The notes under the pieces were generated by a model. That model was not told the DNA's origin, did no database searches, and saw only the letters and a list, made by a program, of their open reading frames with translations. The translations under genes and the position numbers were made by a program. From Hepsetus odoe (Eukaryota > Chordata > Actinopteri > Characiformes > Hepsetidae), in contig CM029368.1 of the NCBI GenBank assembly GCA_017165825.1, forward strand, positions 28,978,947 to 29,042,946: 64,000 bases of DNA, read 5' to 3'. Shown in pieces: positions 44,798 to 56,514 of the stretch (position 1 is its first letter; every line of letters begins with the position of its first letter).

Positions 44798-45108
44798 TGT
44801 AGAACAAGAGGGCAGCACGATGGCACAGTGGATAGCGTTGTCGCCTCACAGTGAGAAGGTCCTGGATTTGATTACCAGGTGGATCTTCTCCCCGTGTCTG
44901 TGTGGGTTTCCTTCATGAGCTTTGGTTTCCTCTCACCATCCAAAGACTTTGAATTGCCAAAGAATTGCCCGTGTGTGTGTGTCTGCCCTGCGATGGACTG
45001 GTGATCTGTCCAGGGTTTTTCCCTGCCTTTCTCCTTTCTCCTGACTCCAGCAGCCCCACAACCCTAATTAGGACAAGCGGCAATGAAAATGAGTGAGTGT
45101 AGAACAAG
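44798..45108 (+). mobile_element. SINE B with exact target duplication
   Basis: Element 44809-45097 between two copies of TGTAGAACAAG (44798-44808, 45098-45108). Head GGGCAGCACGATGGCACAGT (A box), B-box region GAGAAGGTCCTGGATTTGAT, CTCCCCGTGTCTGTGTGGGT, CCTGCGATGGACTGGTGATC, TAGGACAAGCGGCAATGAAA. One of the best-preserved copies in the window. Confidence 0.93.
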
Positions 45109-46084
45109 GCATCAAAAACACAGAAGGCATTAGCGGACTTATACAACTTGAACTCCGATGAACACAAATTCAGTGCTCAGGTTCAAACCGATGTGTCTCT
45201 ATTTGTGTTTAGTTGCGTATTTTGTAAATCACTCCCTTCTGAGGCGCATACACGCAGCACTAATGAAACCTGTCAAACATGCTGAAGTGTTGGCCTGTTC
45301 GTATTTAAAATGTGACAAAAAGCCGGATGTCCCCAAATTTTTGATGGGCCTTGCAGGTACAGATGTACAGGATTACAATGCTATTAAACCAGCATTATAT
45401 GAACACACTTATCTGTGGCAGCATGAAGCGTTTGAATGCCTGTAATAACTTTCAAATCCAAATCTGCAAATCTCTTTTCATAGACAGCCGGCTGCGTGAG
45501 TCACGGTGATTGGAGTGAGCAGCGAGGCGTCGGCCGCTTTGGACTCGACGCAGCGGAGCCGCTTTCTCCTTGATAAATGATACTAAAGTGAAAAGTGCTG
45601 AGCCGACTGTACAGTGGGAATAGATCGTATTCTGCTGGGTTAACCTTGAATAAGGGCGTCCTTACCATCTATTTCTGTCTCTGTATGCACGCCTTTTTCA
45701 GCTCAATTCACTGCCAATTCTCTGCCACCACAATGCTTAGTGAAACAAAATGTTCCCACACAAAAAAAAGAAGAAAAAACATCCTTCTTCAACCACTGGA
45801 CCACTTTATCAGGGCCTGAACCAGGATAAGTAATTCTCCAATCCGCAGCTTTGGAGAGGGCATGGCGGATTTGGGTAAACGCAATCTGAATAGCAAGGCA
45901 CAGAGAAGAGAGGAGTGAGGTTGGTCTGTTCACATTTAGATTGCAGTGGGATGAATCCGTTCTTGAATCATGTTCTTAGATGGGACAAGAAAAGTTTGAT
46001 ACATAGCACTGGGACCAAGATGAGAAGCTCGGAATATGTGCATGTGCGTTTAAATTAGACTGTGCAGCATGTGTGAGTGTGTTT
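45109..46084. other. non-coding, no gene supported
   Basis: A 95-codon plus frame (45158-45445) has no recognised domain or support. Bases 45480-45570 are GC-rich (GAGGCGTCGGCCGCTTTGG) and unique. Confidence 0.45.
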
Positions 46085-46190
46085 GTTTGCCTGTCCTGCC
46101 ATAGGCTAGTGGCCTGGATGAATGCTGGGATAGGCTCCAGCATGGCCCGTCCTGGTTAAGCGACTCAGATAAGGATGAAATAAATGAACA
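46085..46190 (+). repeat. SINE B-like 3' fragment
   Basis: GGCCTGGATGAATGCTGGGA, TAGGCTCCAGCATGGCCCG, GTTAAGCGACTCAGATAAGG. Equivalent to the GGATAGGCTCCAGC...AAGCGGC tail of fish repeats. Confidence 0.6.
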
Positions 46191-46946
46191 TGCAAGCTGG
46201 CAAGAGAAACCTGACCTAAAAGTGACCTATGTTGTTTTGCTAGGTGTTCTTTAACTTCATATCTGCATGAATATACATTTTGATGATGTGATAAGACATG
46301 TAAAGTAGATTTAACAGCCTCTCTTTGTTTAGCAGGCATGTCCTGTGGGGCCCATAAGAAGTAAATAACAATTATGTTTTATTTGTTGGCTCATGCCACA
46401 GCTTCCCGAATAATTATTTCATAGGGGTCATTCTAAAAAAAGCACAAGTTAATCTGATTGTTAACTACTACAGTGCAATTCTTTTTCCATAATTGAAAAC
46501 AGATGGCAGTTTTTGGTTTTCGGTACATTTTTCTGGAAATATGACACATTAATCGAGTCTATGATGCCTGTGCATATGTTTAACTTACAAATTGTCCCAA
46601 ACATGACCAGCATGTTCTCATGTTTGTGCTGTAGATGACAAAGTAACTGATAATTCATAAACAATACATTTAGTCAAAAGCCGATTTTGCCCCTGGATTA
46701 AGGAGTCTTTTGCATTGTGCAGTTTCTTCAGCGTTTCGATGACTCATCACACATCTGGGGTGTTATAGAGTAAGGAATCATGCGGCGCTAATACAAAGAT
46801 ATTTAACCAACGCTTCCATGATTGGGTGAACATCATTTTACAGCTTTGCAAACCCATCACTGAAGCATCTGCCACTGATTGTAGGCTCTAAAATGTCCCA
46901 CAGTCTGCACAGCATCATTACTCATTTTAATGAAGGAATATTCTGT
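46191..46946. other. non-coding, no feature seen
   Basis: No gene or recognised repeat. Confidence 0.5.

Positions 46947-46980
<34 letters not shown>
46947..46980 (+). repeat. (ATA)n microsatellite
   Basis: 11 units. Confidence 0.93.
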
Positions 46981-47020
46981 TGTTTAATGTATATAGTGTC
47001 TATCTTATACCCAAGGTTGC

Positions 47021-47206
47021 TTTACATTTACATTTACGGCATTTAGCAGACGCTCTTATCCAGAGCAACTTCCATACCCTTATTGCAGGGACAGTCCCCC
47101 TGGAGCAACTCGGGGTTAAGGGTCTTGCTCAGGGACCCAGTGGGATTCAAACCTGGGACCTCTTGAGCCATAGGTAAGTATCCTACCACTAGACCACCGC
47201 CACCCC
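47021..47206 (-). repeat. SINE C, tRNA-derived
   Basis: Minus strand head GGGGTGGCGGTGGTCTAGTG with A box, CCCAGGTTTGAATCCC (B box), then the 3' part GGATAAGAGCGTCTGCTAAA and TGCCGTAAATGTAAATG. This tail is widespread among fish SINEs and their partner LINEs (known from general knowledge). It is the only copy here. Confidence 0.85.
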
Positions 47207-47339
47207 ACAGAAATACATAATTTCTTTTCAGAATTTCTTTACAGAAATAGTTTCCAAATATACTGCTATTAATATTGCAAAAAGCAGAAAAAATCAATGG
47301 ATTATATTTTAAATAATTGGTATAAGGCTACTGCAATGG

Positions 47340-47475
47340 ATAAGTGACTTGTCCACTGTGTTTTTTTCTATCCCCATACGAGCTGGGACAGGGCCCACAA
47401 AAGCAGTTAAGAAAATGTATGGATGGATGGATGCATGGATGGATGGGTGGATGGATGGGTTGATGGGTGGGTGGA
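47340..47475 (+). repeat. (GGAT)n with SINE B-like 3' end
   Basis: GAGCTGGGACAGGGCCCACA followed by GGATGGATGGATGCATGGAT and variants to 47475. Confidence 0.75.
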
Positions 47476-47490
47476 TAGTATTAGCTACAA

Positions 47491-47690
47491 CTGGTTGGTG
47501 TAGTGTTTAGCACTGTCACCCCATAGCAAGAAGGTTCTGCTCTTAAATCCAAGCAGATGCTGCCTAGGACCTTTGGACACCTTTGCATGGGTTTCCTCCC
47601 ACAGTCCCAAAACATGCATGTCAGGACTAAAGTCGCTGTAGGTGTTACTCTGTCTAAGTCTCTGTCCTGAGTATAGGCCAGTTCTGCACA
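47491..47690 (+). repeat. SINE B copy, diverged
   Basis: GTTGGTGTAGTGTTTAGCAC (A box), CATAGCAAGAAGGTTCTGC, CATGGGTTTCCTCCCACAG, CAAAACATGCATGTCAGGAC. The tail is missing. Confidence 0.78.
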
Positions 47691-48218
47691 CGCTACTACT
47701 TCACAGCTGGAAAAAGGGCAGCTCTGCTCACTATGTTTATGAAGAATAGCAGCAAATATATGGCTCTTCACCCACTTCACAATAAGCTTATCAGATAAGT
47801 CTGAAACCCGCTTGCCTAAAGGTCAGATCTTTAATGTCTGTACTGAAGCATAAACAGTGTCTAGGTGGAGTCTAGTGTTGCAAAAGGATTGAATATATAG
47901 GAATTTAGCCAAGGATTCTTCAGCCCAGATCCTTCCAGTTAATAACTAGAACTGGTCAAATGATAAAAATAATAATCATGAAAACAATCCCCCATGCTGT
48001 AGACAAAAATCACGTTCTACTTTTATTTGGTAAACTGTTGTTGATCCATTTCCTCAAAGCTGAGCTTTACCATTCTCTATTGATCTTTGGCTTCAGTCCA
48101 GTGCTCATTTTTCTCCTGCTGCACTGTTCCAGGGCTGCTGAGGAGCTGCAATCTCCTCTACTGGCCAAAAAAAGCTTCAGAACCTTTTTTTTTATAAGTC
48201 TCTGACTGTCGCCTGGTC
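47691..48218. other. non-coding, no feature seen
   Basis: No gene or recognised repeat. Confidence 0.5.
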
Positions 48219-48275
48219 CAGAGAGAGAGAGAGAGCGAGAGAAAGAGAGAGAGAGGGGAAGAGAGAGGGGGGAAG
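48219..48275 (+). repeat. (GA)-rich tract
   Basis: Imperfect GA/GGGA purine tract. Confidence 0.9.
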
Positions 48276-48430
48276 AGAGACAGGGCTATCGGGTCATCAG
48301 TTGCTTCTGCTCTGCCAGACGCAGTCAACATACGCAGATCATCTGAATAGGCCTCATTAGCACTTAGCACTTCCAGCCAGACCAGATGTCACGCCAAAAC
48401 CTATTTTCATACAAATTCGGCTAATTAATT
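48276..48430. promoter_or_regulatory. candidate conserved non-coding element
   Basis: ATCATCTGAATAGGCCTCAT, TAGCACTTAGCACTTCC, CAGATGTCACGCC, then TCGGCTAATTAATTCGCATG. A compact unique block between simple repeats, with paired TAAT cores. Composition only. Confidence 0.38.
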
Positions 48431-48779
48431 CGCATGCAAAAAAAGAGAGAGCGAGAAAAAAAAAAAAAAACAGAAAAAACATGCCATTCCTTCAAGAGGG
48501 GGATGGAGGGGGGGGGAGACGGCTGTAGTGAGCCATATTTCCATTTCCATTTCTTCTTTAAGAGGAGTGGAGCATTCATAATCTGGTTTGTTGGGATTAA
48601 AGAGAAAAGGGGGAAATCACCATCACAATGGGCGGCAGCCGCAGATCTTTTTCTGGGCTCATGAAATATGAAAAGGCGAAGCAGACTGACTCAAAGATGG
48701 CAGGCAGCACTCTGAACCACCCTCTATTCCTAAAAAAATAAGAAGAAGAAGAAAAAAAAAAGATTTCATCCTGAAACGC
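48431..48779. repeat. purine-rich, A-rich stretch
   Basis: A runs at 48458-48471 and 48751-48761 and a G run at 48508-48517. No gene. Confidence 0.7.
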
Positions 48780-49080
48780 TGCCAAGGCTTAATCATCTGT
48801 AAAGAGAAATCATTTTCAATTACTTTTATGGCCGAGGCTTCCAGTGTTTTATTTGAAGGAAGTGCACTGCCTCTGTGTACGGGAGCTTTTGTTGTTATTG
48901 GTGGAAAATTGGAAAATTCTTCCTTTTGTCTTCTAATTTGTCATAACATTTATGTCAGGTGTTTGAAGGTTTCACAAAAACCCCTCCTGATCAACTATAC
49001 GTGAGAGCTGCGCAGCACAGCAGCCATTTTAAGGAACTCATTCAAGCAAGTGTAATTCATGTAAATCTGACCTTTAAATT
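48780..49080. promoter_or_regulatory. candidate conserved non-coding block
   Basis: AAGGCTTAATCATCTGTAAA, CATTTTCAATTACTTTTATG, TTATTGGTGGAAAATTGG and CTTCTAATTTGTCATAAC in unique sequence. Composition only. Confidence 0.33.
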
Positions 49081-49516
49081 AACCCGAACACCAACATGTG
49101 AAAAAAATAAATCCGCTCCAGCTAAATTCTAAGTTTCCAGAACTTGAGCTTCTACTTTTTGGGCTAGAAGTTGGACAGCTTCTGCTGTAGTCTTTATTTT
49201 TTAACCGGAAAAAAAAATGGCTTTGTGTCCAGGGCTTCAGTGAAAATTGTTGCTAAGGTTTAGTAGCAGCTGATGTGATGAGAGGTGTGAGATGTGCAGT
49301 GCAGGGCGGTTTTTGTTCTATTTCATTCTCAGTGCACTTTACAACCAACCGTCTGTTGTAAAGTGCACCACACATTTCAGAAGTTTGTGGTTTTGTTTTT
49401 GAACTGACCGGAAACAACAGATTTTTTACATATGAAGGTAGAAGCAAGCATCCATTTTTACTTGAATGAAACTTTCAGAGCAAGTAGTCTTTGCTGGACT
49501 AACACTATATAGCGTT
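49081..49516. other. non-coding, no feature seen
   Basis: GCACTTTACAACC at 49334-49346 and GTAAAGTGC at 49356-49364 form a short inverted repeat. Otherwise nothing. Confidence 0.45.
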
Positions 49517-49614
49517 TGGGCAGGGATGGCGTAGTGTTTAAGGACAATAATCAGAAGGTCATGGGTTTGCTTCCCTCGACCAACAAGGTACCGTCCCCAT
49601 CAACGCTCCAGTGC
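49517..49614 (+). repeat. SINE A relic
   Basis: GGGCAGGGATGGCGTAGTG head, CATGGGTTTGCTTCCC (B box), GGTACCGTCCCCATCAACG. Truncated before the tail. Confidence 0.7.
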
Positions 49615-50279
49615 ACCAAACTCACGAGTCCTATTACTCTGTAAGTCTTTAGCAGCATGCTATAATTGCTGTTGTTCATGAGTTTTTAAAAACTACTATC
49701 ATTAATTATTTATCAGCCAATAAGAATGGCTGGTTGATACAGTCATGTATTACTAGTTAGGAGGAAAAAGCTGAACTAGCCTGAACAAAGCACAAGATAC
49801 TCGCTTCCTGCTGCTTCCCTCTAGTCTCCCAGAATGCTCAGCAGCTGAATCGATTTAGAAAATAATGAAGTACACGCAGCGTGCTGTCAGGAGGCCTTGG
49901 CCCCGAAACGTTCTGCTTCTTTTCCAAATGTTACTGGCAGCAGTTTGGAGAGGCAAAGAGGATAGAAGAGGAGGATTCTGAAGGCCCGGTGGACTCACAC
50001 AACACCTGCCCTTACCTGGAGTCTCTGCATCTCCTCTCTCTCTCTTTCTTTTTCTCTCCCTTTCCCCCACTCACCCCATTTTTTTGGCCCCTGCAACCTT
50101 TGAAAATAAATGAGGCATATGAGTCAATACTCAGAGCAGAGTTAAAAAAGCAGATTCACGCTCCATTTTAAGTTGAAACAGGAGAAGGTAGCTGGTTTGT
50201 AGAGAATCTTCTGATGACCACAAAGGTACCTGAAACAAAAAGAAAGGAATATAAATGAATTTCATGATGGATAGTCCAT
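49615..50279. other. non-coding, no feature seen
   Basis: GC-richer part at 49870-50040. CT-rich 50029-50070. No gene. Confidence 0.45.
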
Positions 50280-50690
50280 TTTGTCTGTAGATACATTTTC
50301 ATATGGGATCGCCACCATCACGAGTGGTCACTGCATCTGAAACTTTGGGTTATTAGCCATAGAAAATGTAATGTGAGGGTGAAAAAAAAAAAATCAATGA
50401 GCATCGGGACAGAGGTCGTTTTTCTTCAGAGTGCGGATCTGAAATCATGGGCAGGACTCATGGCCATTCAATAGCTTGTCTGTCTAAAAAGCGGCTTTCT
50501 CCCCACATTCCTGTCCATCAAGAACATGTCTGGAAGCAGCCTCGAGATCCGCAGCAGAACGATCTTGTTACAAATTGTAGGCTCTGGCCTGCGTGACCGT
50601 GACCCTCTCGGCCCTCAGCAGATCCTACTGCAGGCTCATGTTGCTCTTAGCATAGAAGCTTCCTCCATTTGCTGACTTTAAGGGAGTGTC
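50280..50690. promoter_or_regulatory. candidate conserved non-coding region
   Basis: TACATTTTCATATGGGATCG, GGTTATTAGCCATAGAAAAT, CATGGCCATTCAATAGC and GATCTTGTTACAAATTG in unique, balanced sequence. Composition only. Confidence 0.33.
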
Positions 50691-50734
50691 TTGCCCCTAT
50701 CTCCTTTGACGTGTTCCTAGGGGCTTCGACCCAG

Positions 50735-50785
50735 ATTCAGCAACAACAGTTGTAAAAGCACTATATAAATAAAACTACCTCCATC
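50735..50785 (+). repeat. possible LINE/SINE 3' tail
   Basis: GTTGTAAAAGCACTATATAA followed by ATAAAACTACC resembles the GTAAAGCGCTATATAAATAAA tail common in fish retroelements. Confidence 0.45.
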
Positions 50786-51262
50786 CAGCGTTAGCCATGC
50801 ATCAATGTTTAATAGATCCGTGAAAACTCTTACTGCATATCTTTACTTGTGAAAAATATCATTGGTGAAGTCTTGAGCCACCCCTCACTTTAAATTTAGC
50901 TAGCGACTGACCTTGGTGCAAAAGTACTATTTTATGGCCGTCAAGCTGTCAAATTTTAGGCATACAGAGAAGATTAAAAAAACTGGTAAAAAAAAAAGTT
51001 CAATATAAATGACAGGCTGCAAAGTACCAAAAGATACAATGTGTCCGGATGAAGGGGTTCCGACCACTCAGTAAACTAATCACCAGCCTGATCATCTGGA
51101 ATCACCTGTTCCTGCATGGCTTCATGTCTGAAGTGAAAGGTGATGTAGGTCATTGTGTCTGGTGAGCGACAGGGACTGGGCTGAAAATGAGCCAAAAACC
51201 TCTTAAAATACAAGAAAGTCTGGCTGTTTGGAAGCATAATACAAAGAAATAAGGGGTGGCTG
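50786..51262. other. non-coding, no feature seen
   Basis: No gene or recognised repeat. Confidence 0.5.
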
Positions 51263-51263
51263 A

Positions 51264-51303
<40 letters not shown>

Positions 51304-51304
51304 N
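51263..51304 (+). repeat. (GA)n ending in the only N
   Basis: GA tract running to an undetermined base at 51304, directly at the outer edge of the large inverted repeat. Confidence 0.95.
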
Positions 51305-51396
51305 GACTACATTAGACAGTGCGGGAAATGTTGACTCTGCCAGGGGAAGAAGAAAGAGGGGGGTTAACGGAGGTGAATGAGCCAGAGAGAGAGAGC

Positions 51397-51454
<58 letters not shown>

Positions 51455-51703
51455 TTGTTTAAAAGAAAAACTGAAGATAGAATAAAGGCAGAAAAGTATG
51501 TGTGTTTAAAAAAGATATAGAAAGAGAGCGAGAGAGAGAGAATGAAGGGGAAGTGGGAGAATTTTATTACATGCTCTCAGAGGGACGTGCACAGAGGCAT
51601 CTATCATGGCGGTGGGCTCTTCCAGACACGATTAGCTCCATGGCTCTGGGCAAACACAGCATGCTGAGGAGGTTTCCTCTCATTATGGAGCCCTACAGTT
51701 ATC

Positions 51704-51755
<52 letters not shown>

Positions 51756-51847
51756 GCTCTCTCTCTCTGGCTCATTCACCTCCGTTAACCCCCCTCTTTC
51801 TTCTTCCCCTGGCAGAGTCAACATTTCCCGCACTGTCTAATGTAGTC
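51305..51847. repeat. perfect 139-bp inverted repeat, 265-bp loop
   Basis: Arms 51305-51443 and 51709-51847 are exact reverse complements. This includes about 80 bp of unique sequence (TTGACTCTGCCAGGGGAAGA) and the same interruption of the GA/CT microsatellite (GCGAGAGAAAG). The loop 51444-51708 is single-copy, with ATGGCGGTGGGCTCTTCCAG. Outside the arms the flanks differ completely. It is either a recent inverted duplication or an assembly fold-back. Confidence 0.96.
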
Positions 51848-51894
51848 CAAGCTCACTGTAGTGCTGCCGACGAGAAAAAACGAAGCAAAAAAAA

Positions 51895-52210
51895 AAAAAC
51901 GAAAGGACCATTAAGTCTCACCTCTGGCTAATTTGCTTAATTTCAGCAAATGACGCCTTTGGCCTCTGAAGTGTCTTTAAAGTGGGATGGATCTTATTAT
52001 TATCCTGCGCTGTAGCCTGAGGGCACCTTGCTGAGCAGAGCTGTATTAAACCTGGCCTGCTCAAATTACGCGCATCAGTGTGTGGCCTGCACAGCGCAAC
52101 GCAGCTCAACTGGCTTTACAGCCCAACGCTGGGGCTTATCCCATGCTTATGAGAGTTGCATTAGAGACTCATAAACATGACAAGAGCAGCTATGCAAACA
52201 CAACAGATCT
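51895..52210. promoter_or_regulatory. candidate conserved non-coding element
   Basis: CTGGCTAATTTGCTTAATTT, CAGCAAATGACGCC, GATCTTATTATTATCC, CTCAAATTACGCGCATC, and CATGCTTATGAGAGTTGC, with AGCTATGCAAACAC (octamer-like ATGCAAA). No repeat or frame. Composition only, but among the better candidates. Confidence 0.4.
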
Positions 52211-52825
52211 TAAGAGGTTGAAGGTGTAAATAAGGAGGCAACGTTATCTTGCCTGTTAGCTTGGAGTCACTATTTTCCATAATGTTCAGCCATTTTTCTA
52301 ATACGATTCATGCACTCCACAGGTTTATAGGTTTTAAATCTTGCTCTCGCTCTCTCTCCCTGATGCTCTCATTTGCTGTCTTTCATTCAATCGGCCTCTC
52401 TGTCCATCAGCCGTGGTCTGTCACTCAGTAGCAGCAGAGCTGGGCCAGAACAGAGGCCAGCTAGGCCACAACGGAGTACCTGTCAATCAGGGGACTGGAG
52501 GAGTGCAAGCTTTTGACTGCCCATCAAGGCTTACCAGGGACCTGAAAGTTATTAGTGTACAAGCAGTGCTGGTAAAGGGCAGATAAATCCAGCACAGTGC
52601 AGTTCACTGAGGAAGTAAGCAGGTTGATCGATAGCACAGAACAGTGATTCTTGGCCTGGTTTCACCAGTAGTTCAGTCAGTTTCAATCAGTATAGACATC
52701 CACCCAAAGTAGAAAATGGAAAAAACACTTTTAAAAGCTTCAAAGTTCAGAAATGAACCACATTTCAGAAGTTATTTTCAAATATTTTTGTGTCTGGAAG
52801 TAGGCTGTTGGAAATTTATCAAGTA
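52211..52825. other. non-coding, no feature seen
   Basis: No gene or recognised repeat. Confidence 0.5.
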
Positions 52826-53080
52826 TTATTCATCTTGCATCGGGAGTGATGAGGATGGACAGGAGTATATTAGAGGGACAGCTCAGGTCATACAATGTGG
52901 AGACAAAGTGAGAGAGGCGAGACTGTGTTGGTTTGGACATGTCCAGGGGAGAGGCAAGGAGTATATGGATGTGGGGACTTGCAGGTGGTTGGTTTAAAGG
53001 AGGAAGATGTAGAGGACCATAAAAAACAGAGATGGATGGTCTGCTGTAGCGACCCCTAACCAAAAGGAGCAGAAGCAGAG
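52826..53080 (+). pseudogene. LINE 3' end, internally deleted
   Basis: GGGAGTGATGAGGATGGACA leads into a frame reading REARLCWFGHVQGRGKEY, equivalent to the REARLRWFGHVQRRD segment of fish LINE RT proteins. About 100 bp are then missing. The DNA resumes at GTTGGTTTAAAGGAGGAAGA and the 3' end TGTAGCGACCCCTAACC, then GGAGCAGAAGCAG. Non-functional. Confidence 0.82.
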
Positions 53081-53415
53081 TTATATTTTACAGGCTTGAA
53101 CTATTTTCAGTTTAATATGTTCAGCTTACTGACAAAAGAACTCAAGTGAATGTGAAAATACCAAATGGGACTAAGAACCAGTACATAACCAGAACCTACA
53201 TGAGGAAAAGAGCAATATGAATGAAACATGAATCCATGGCAAAGAATGAGGTTAACACCTACACACAGACAGAACAACGTACATCTGGGGAATGGAGGGT
53301 TAACAAACTGAGTCCTGGTGAGGGGCGTGAGCTAGGACGAGGAATAGATTCGCTGGGGAGAGGTAAGTTAAGGCAGGGCAGGATGCTCCACCTGCGCAAA
53401 AGGGATGACAAACAT
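53081..53415. other. non-coding, no feature seen
   Basis: No gene or recognised repeat. Confidence 0.5.
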
Positions 53416-54048
53416 TACATCAATCAGCCATAACATTAAAAGCACTGACAGATGATCTTGTTACAATGGCTCCTGTCAAAGGGTAGGATATGTTGGAGAG
53501 CAAATGAACTTGAACATGATGTGTTCAGAAAAATGAATGAGGAAAAGGATCTGAGTGACTTTGTCAAGGGTCAAAGGTCTAGATGACTGGGTCAGAGCAG
53601 GTCATGTGGGATCTCCCTGGTATATAGTGGTAATAACCTGCTAAAAGGGGTCCAACTGGTAAACCTGAAAAAGGAGCATGTCACACTGATGTGTATGGGC
53701 AGTGAAGTGTTATGGTTGTGATAATGGTATGGTTACGATATTTCAGAATGTCAGTGGCCTCTATTAGCAAGATAATGGTTTGAGGAACAAGGTAAAAAGT
53801 TAATAGTATGGTGTTCGGTCTGACTGAGAGTGGAATTCTGGTGACAAACTAGACTGATCCACAGAGACCTCATCTCATCACTTACAGGAATTTAAATATC
53901 TGCTGCTAAAGACTGGGTGCCAAAGACAACATACTCCCGGGGTTTTGAGAAGTCCATATCTCATCAGGTTAGCTCTGTTTTGATGTCACGAGAAAGATCT
54001 ACCTTGTATTATATATTTTTAGGCAATGTTTTGGCTGATTGTGTATAT
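53416..54048 (+). mobile_element. Tc1-like relic of a fourth family
   Basis: Left end after TA: CATCAATCAGCCATAACATT. Right end near 54046: AATGTTTTGGCTGATTGTGT, an inverted match. Between them, 53440-53600 follows the N-terminal transposase region (GGATCTGAGTGACTTTGTCA and onward). Then 53880-54020 follows the C-terminal end, reading RGFEKSISHQVSSVLMSRE and then LYY, equivalent to RGLVESMPRRVRAVL...QY. The catalytic centre is deleted. About 630 bp remain of an element that is normally well over 1 kb. Confidence 0.82.
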
Positions 54049-54473
54049 TTTCGTTGTTTTATTTTTTTCTCCTTGTATTTAAAAAATGGTTTGGATAGAA
54101 TGCCATATTTACCTTTCCCTTTAAAGAATACGCTACCTTACTTTCACTAAGCATGTGACTGATGGTATTAAAACTGTTGTATGTAGCGCTGAAGTGTCAC
54201 TGCCAGGTACAGCATGCGGTGCCTAAATCACTCTTTCAAGCTACAATTTTAGAACCTGGCCTTTTTCAGTCGATGACAAATGTGAGGCTTTTTGTATAGC
54301 TAAGAATAGCTTCTGATTGTGGAAATCTTGGGAAGAGGAAAGGAAATGTAGGAAATAGTGCACAAAAGATGTTAAAAGCACAAAAAATATTCTGCTTTCA
54401 TGGATGAACAAATGACGCTCAAAGAGAAACACCTTGGACGTATGTATATCTTTGGACCATTGGACCTGGACTG
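54049..54473. other. non-coding, no feature seen
   Basis: No gene or recognised repeat. Confidence 0.5.
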
Positions 54474-54535
54474 CCATGCCTGGGAATCAAACCCAGAACC
54501 TTCTTAGTGTGAGGTGCCACCAGGCTCATTGTAAC
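54474..54535 (-). repeat. SINE B head fragment
   Basis: CTGGGAATCAAACCCAGAACC then TTCTTAGTGTGAGG. This is the reversed B-box region only. Confidence 0.7.
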
Positions 54536-56514
54536 TGAAAGCCTAATACGTCCAGTTGTCAATCAACAAACGTAACGAAAAAGCGAAATCTGGCAACCAC
54601 ACATTTCAATGGTTAGGACTGATTGTGAAGGAAATGGCCAAAACATCTTCATGTGCAATGCATTCGATTAACACTAGCCTGCTACTTGAATACCACTGGG
54701 ATGCCTGTAGGAATGACAATTATTGTAAAGTATTTTTTGGGTTTTCTGGCCATATTTGGATATTTATGGCCCCTTCCCGAAGACCCGATTTTGGGGGACA
54801 AATTCCTCAGCTGTAATACCTCATTACCCAAATCACTCTTCATGAGGCAGTACTTCCAGAACTGGGGTAGAAATTCACAAATGGGTTGTTAGTCATGGAA
54901 CAGACAGATCAATAAACTAGTTCAAGAATATTATTCTGGTTATTAAGTCAATTTATGAATTTATGCATGTTTTGAAAATCTGAATTTGATGTCAGCAATT
55001 ATATTAACAGGAGAAATGACCAATACTGATAATATCTAGGACTAGACTAATGGAAGTGCTATATGTTAGAAAAGCAAGAAGTGCCACTGACTTTCTCCAT
55101 CTCTCAGACAGCAGCATTAATTCAGGTCATGCTTCAAAAACAATGTCGGTGGATTCATTTTGAAGAGAGGGAAAAAAGAGAATGCACATTATGGAAATCA
55201 ATGCTATAGTGCCTAAATGGATATTGATCGCTTGTTGTGATCCAAGAATGAATACATTTAGATAAAATAATGCCTTTTGCCGGGAGGAAGGGAGCCTATC
55301 TTCATACAGGACTCATGGAGATGCTCCTGTACACAGCTCAAGTCACCTTTAAACCTTACTGACTGATTAAAACACATTTGATTTGATTGATTTAATTCAT
55401 TTAAAAGTCGCCTCAGTTTTGTTCATTGTCATTCGCTCACATTTTTTCAAACGTAAATTAATTCTACTTAAATGTTTGTATAAAAAAAGTTGCGCATTGC
55501 TGCCAAAGCAATGGTTGATAATGTGAGTGACGTTGCTAGACGATCGTTAGGCTGACGATGAGTCAAGCTTTCAGTGAACAATATCGATTAAAATACTCTT
55601 CTCACTTGTGACAACACACCATGAATCAAAAGTTCCCACAATAAGCCAATCATCACACTGTCGAGTGTCTTGGAAGCCTGACAATGCCTGTTTTAAACCC
55701 GTCACGCAGTCTGTAAACACCAGCAGAAGAAGGAACTGACATTTGAAAGCTCAGCCGCCGCCAGCTCTGCCATTTTGAAGCACTGTCTTTTCAAGAGTTT
55801 AGAAATGGCAGCTGATATCGCTCACTCTGGCTCCGTACAAACCACCTTGGAGAGAAGCAAAGCCGGAGGGTATCAGGGAAGAGTTAAGATCTGTCATGAC
55901 AGCCAATAGAAAACTGAGTTTAAGAGGATTTTGCTTTCAGTGTTCAGGGTCTGGCTTTTTTAATTTCAACTTCAAAACCTGAAGACTCTTTTCCCTTCAT
56001 CAACCTTGTCATCTCTTGATGATGCAAAGAAGAATCTATGAAGCAGAAGACAGTATGGACCTTTCAAAACTGCTGAGATCGATATTCATACTCAGCTTGG
56101 ACAAAAGTACATGCAGGATTCAGGCTTCAGGATGGCTGCTGGTGCTGAGATAATGTAATATCATACGGTGCCAGTAACACATCAGCAAGTCTATTTGAGA
56201 TGATTCAAAGACAACCTGGAATGAAAACTGTTTTTAGCTTCATTGCTAATGTCACTGTATTTAACAAAAGAGTTTTTTTAAATTGTTTGGCGCACTGAAT
56301 GCATATTTTCTTCTCATTATCTTCTTCTCTAAGAATTAAGATAACCAGTAATATGATGCCCGAGGACTCCTCTTCCCACCCAGCTATCTTCTAGAGTTCT
56401 TAAGGTTTTTCAAAACTAGTGACGCCAATCAGTGTTAAATTCCATAAACCTCTCACATTCTAAATCCTCATCTTCATCATGTTCATATGCATATGAATAA
56501 AATAAAGAGGTTTA
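54536..56514. other. long non-coding stretch
   Basis: Mostly AT-rich without repeats. Bases 55735-55925 are GC-richer and unique (GCAGCTGATATCGCTCACTC) and could hold a regulatory element. No gene. Confidence 0.45.

Noticed and set aside
45158..45445. 95-codon plus frame following SINE B
   Set aside because: No recognisable product, no signal for start or splicing, and AT-rich codon use.
51502..51840. 112-codon frame with poly Ser-Leu
   Set aside because: Runs through the CT tract of the inverted repeat arm. Simple-sequence artefact.
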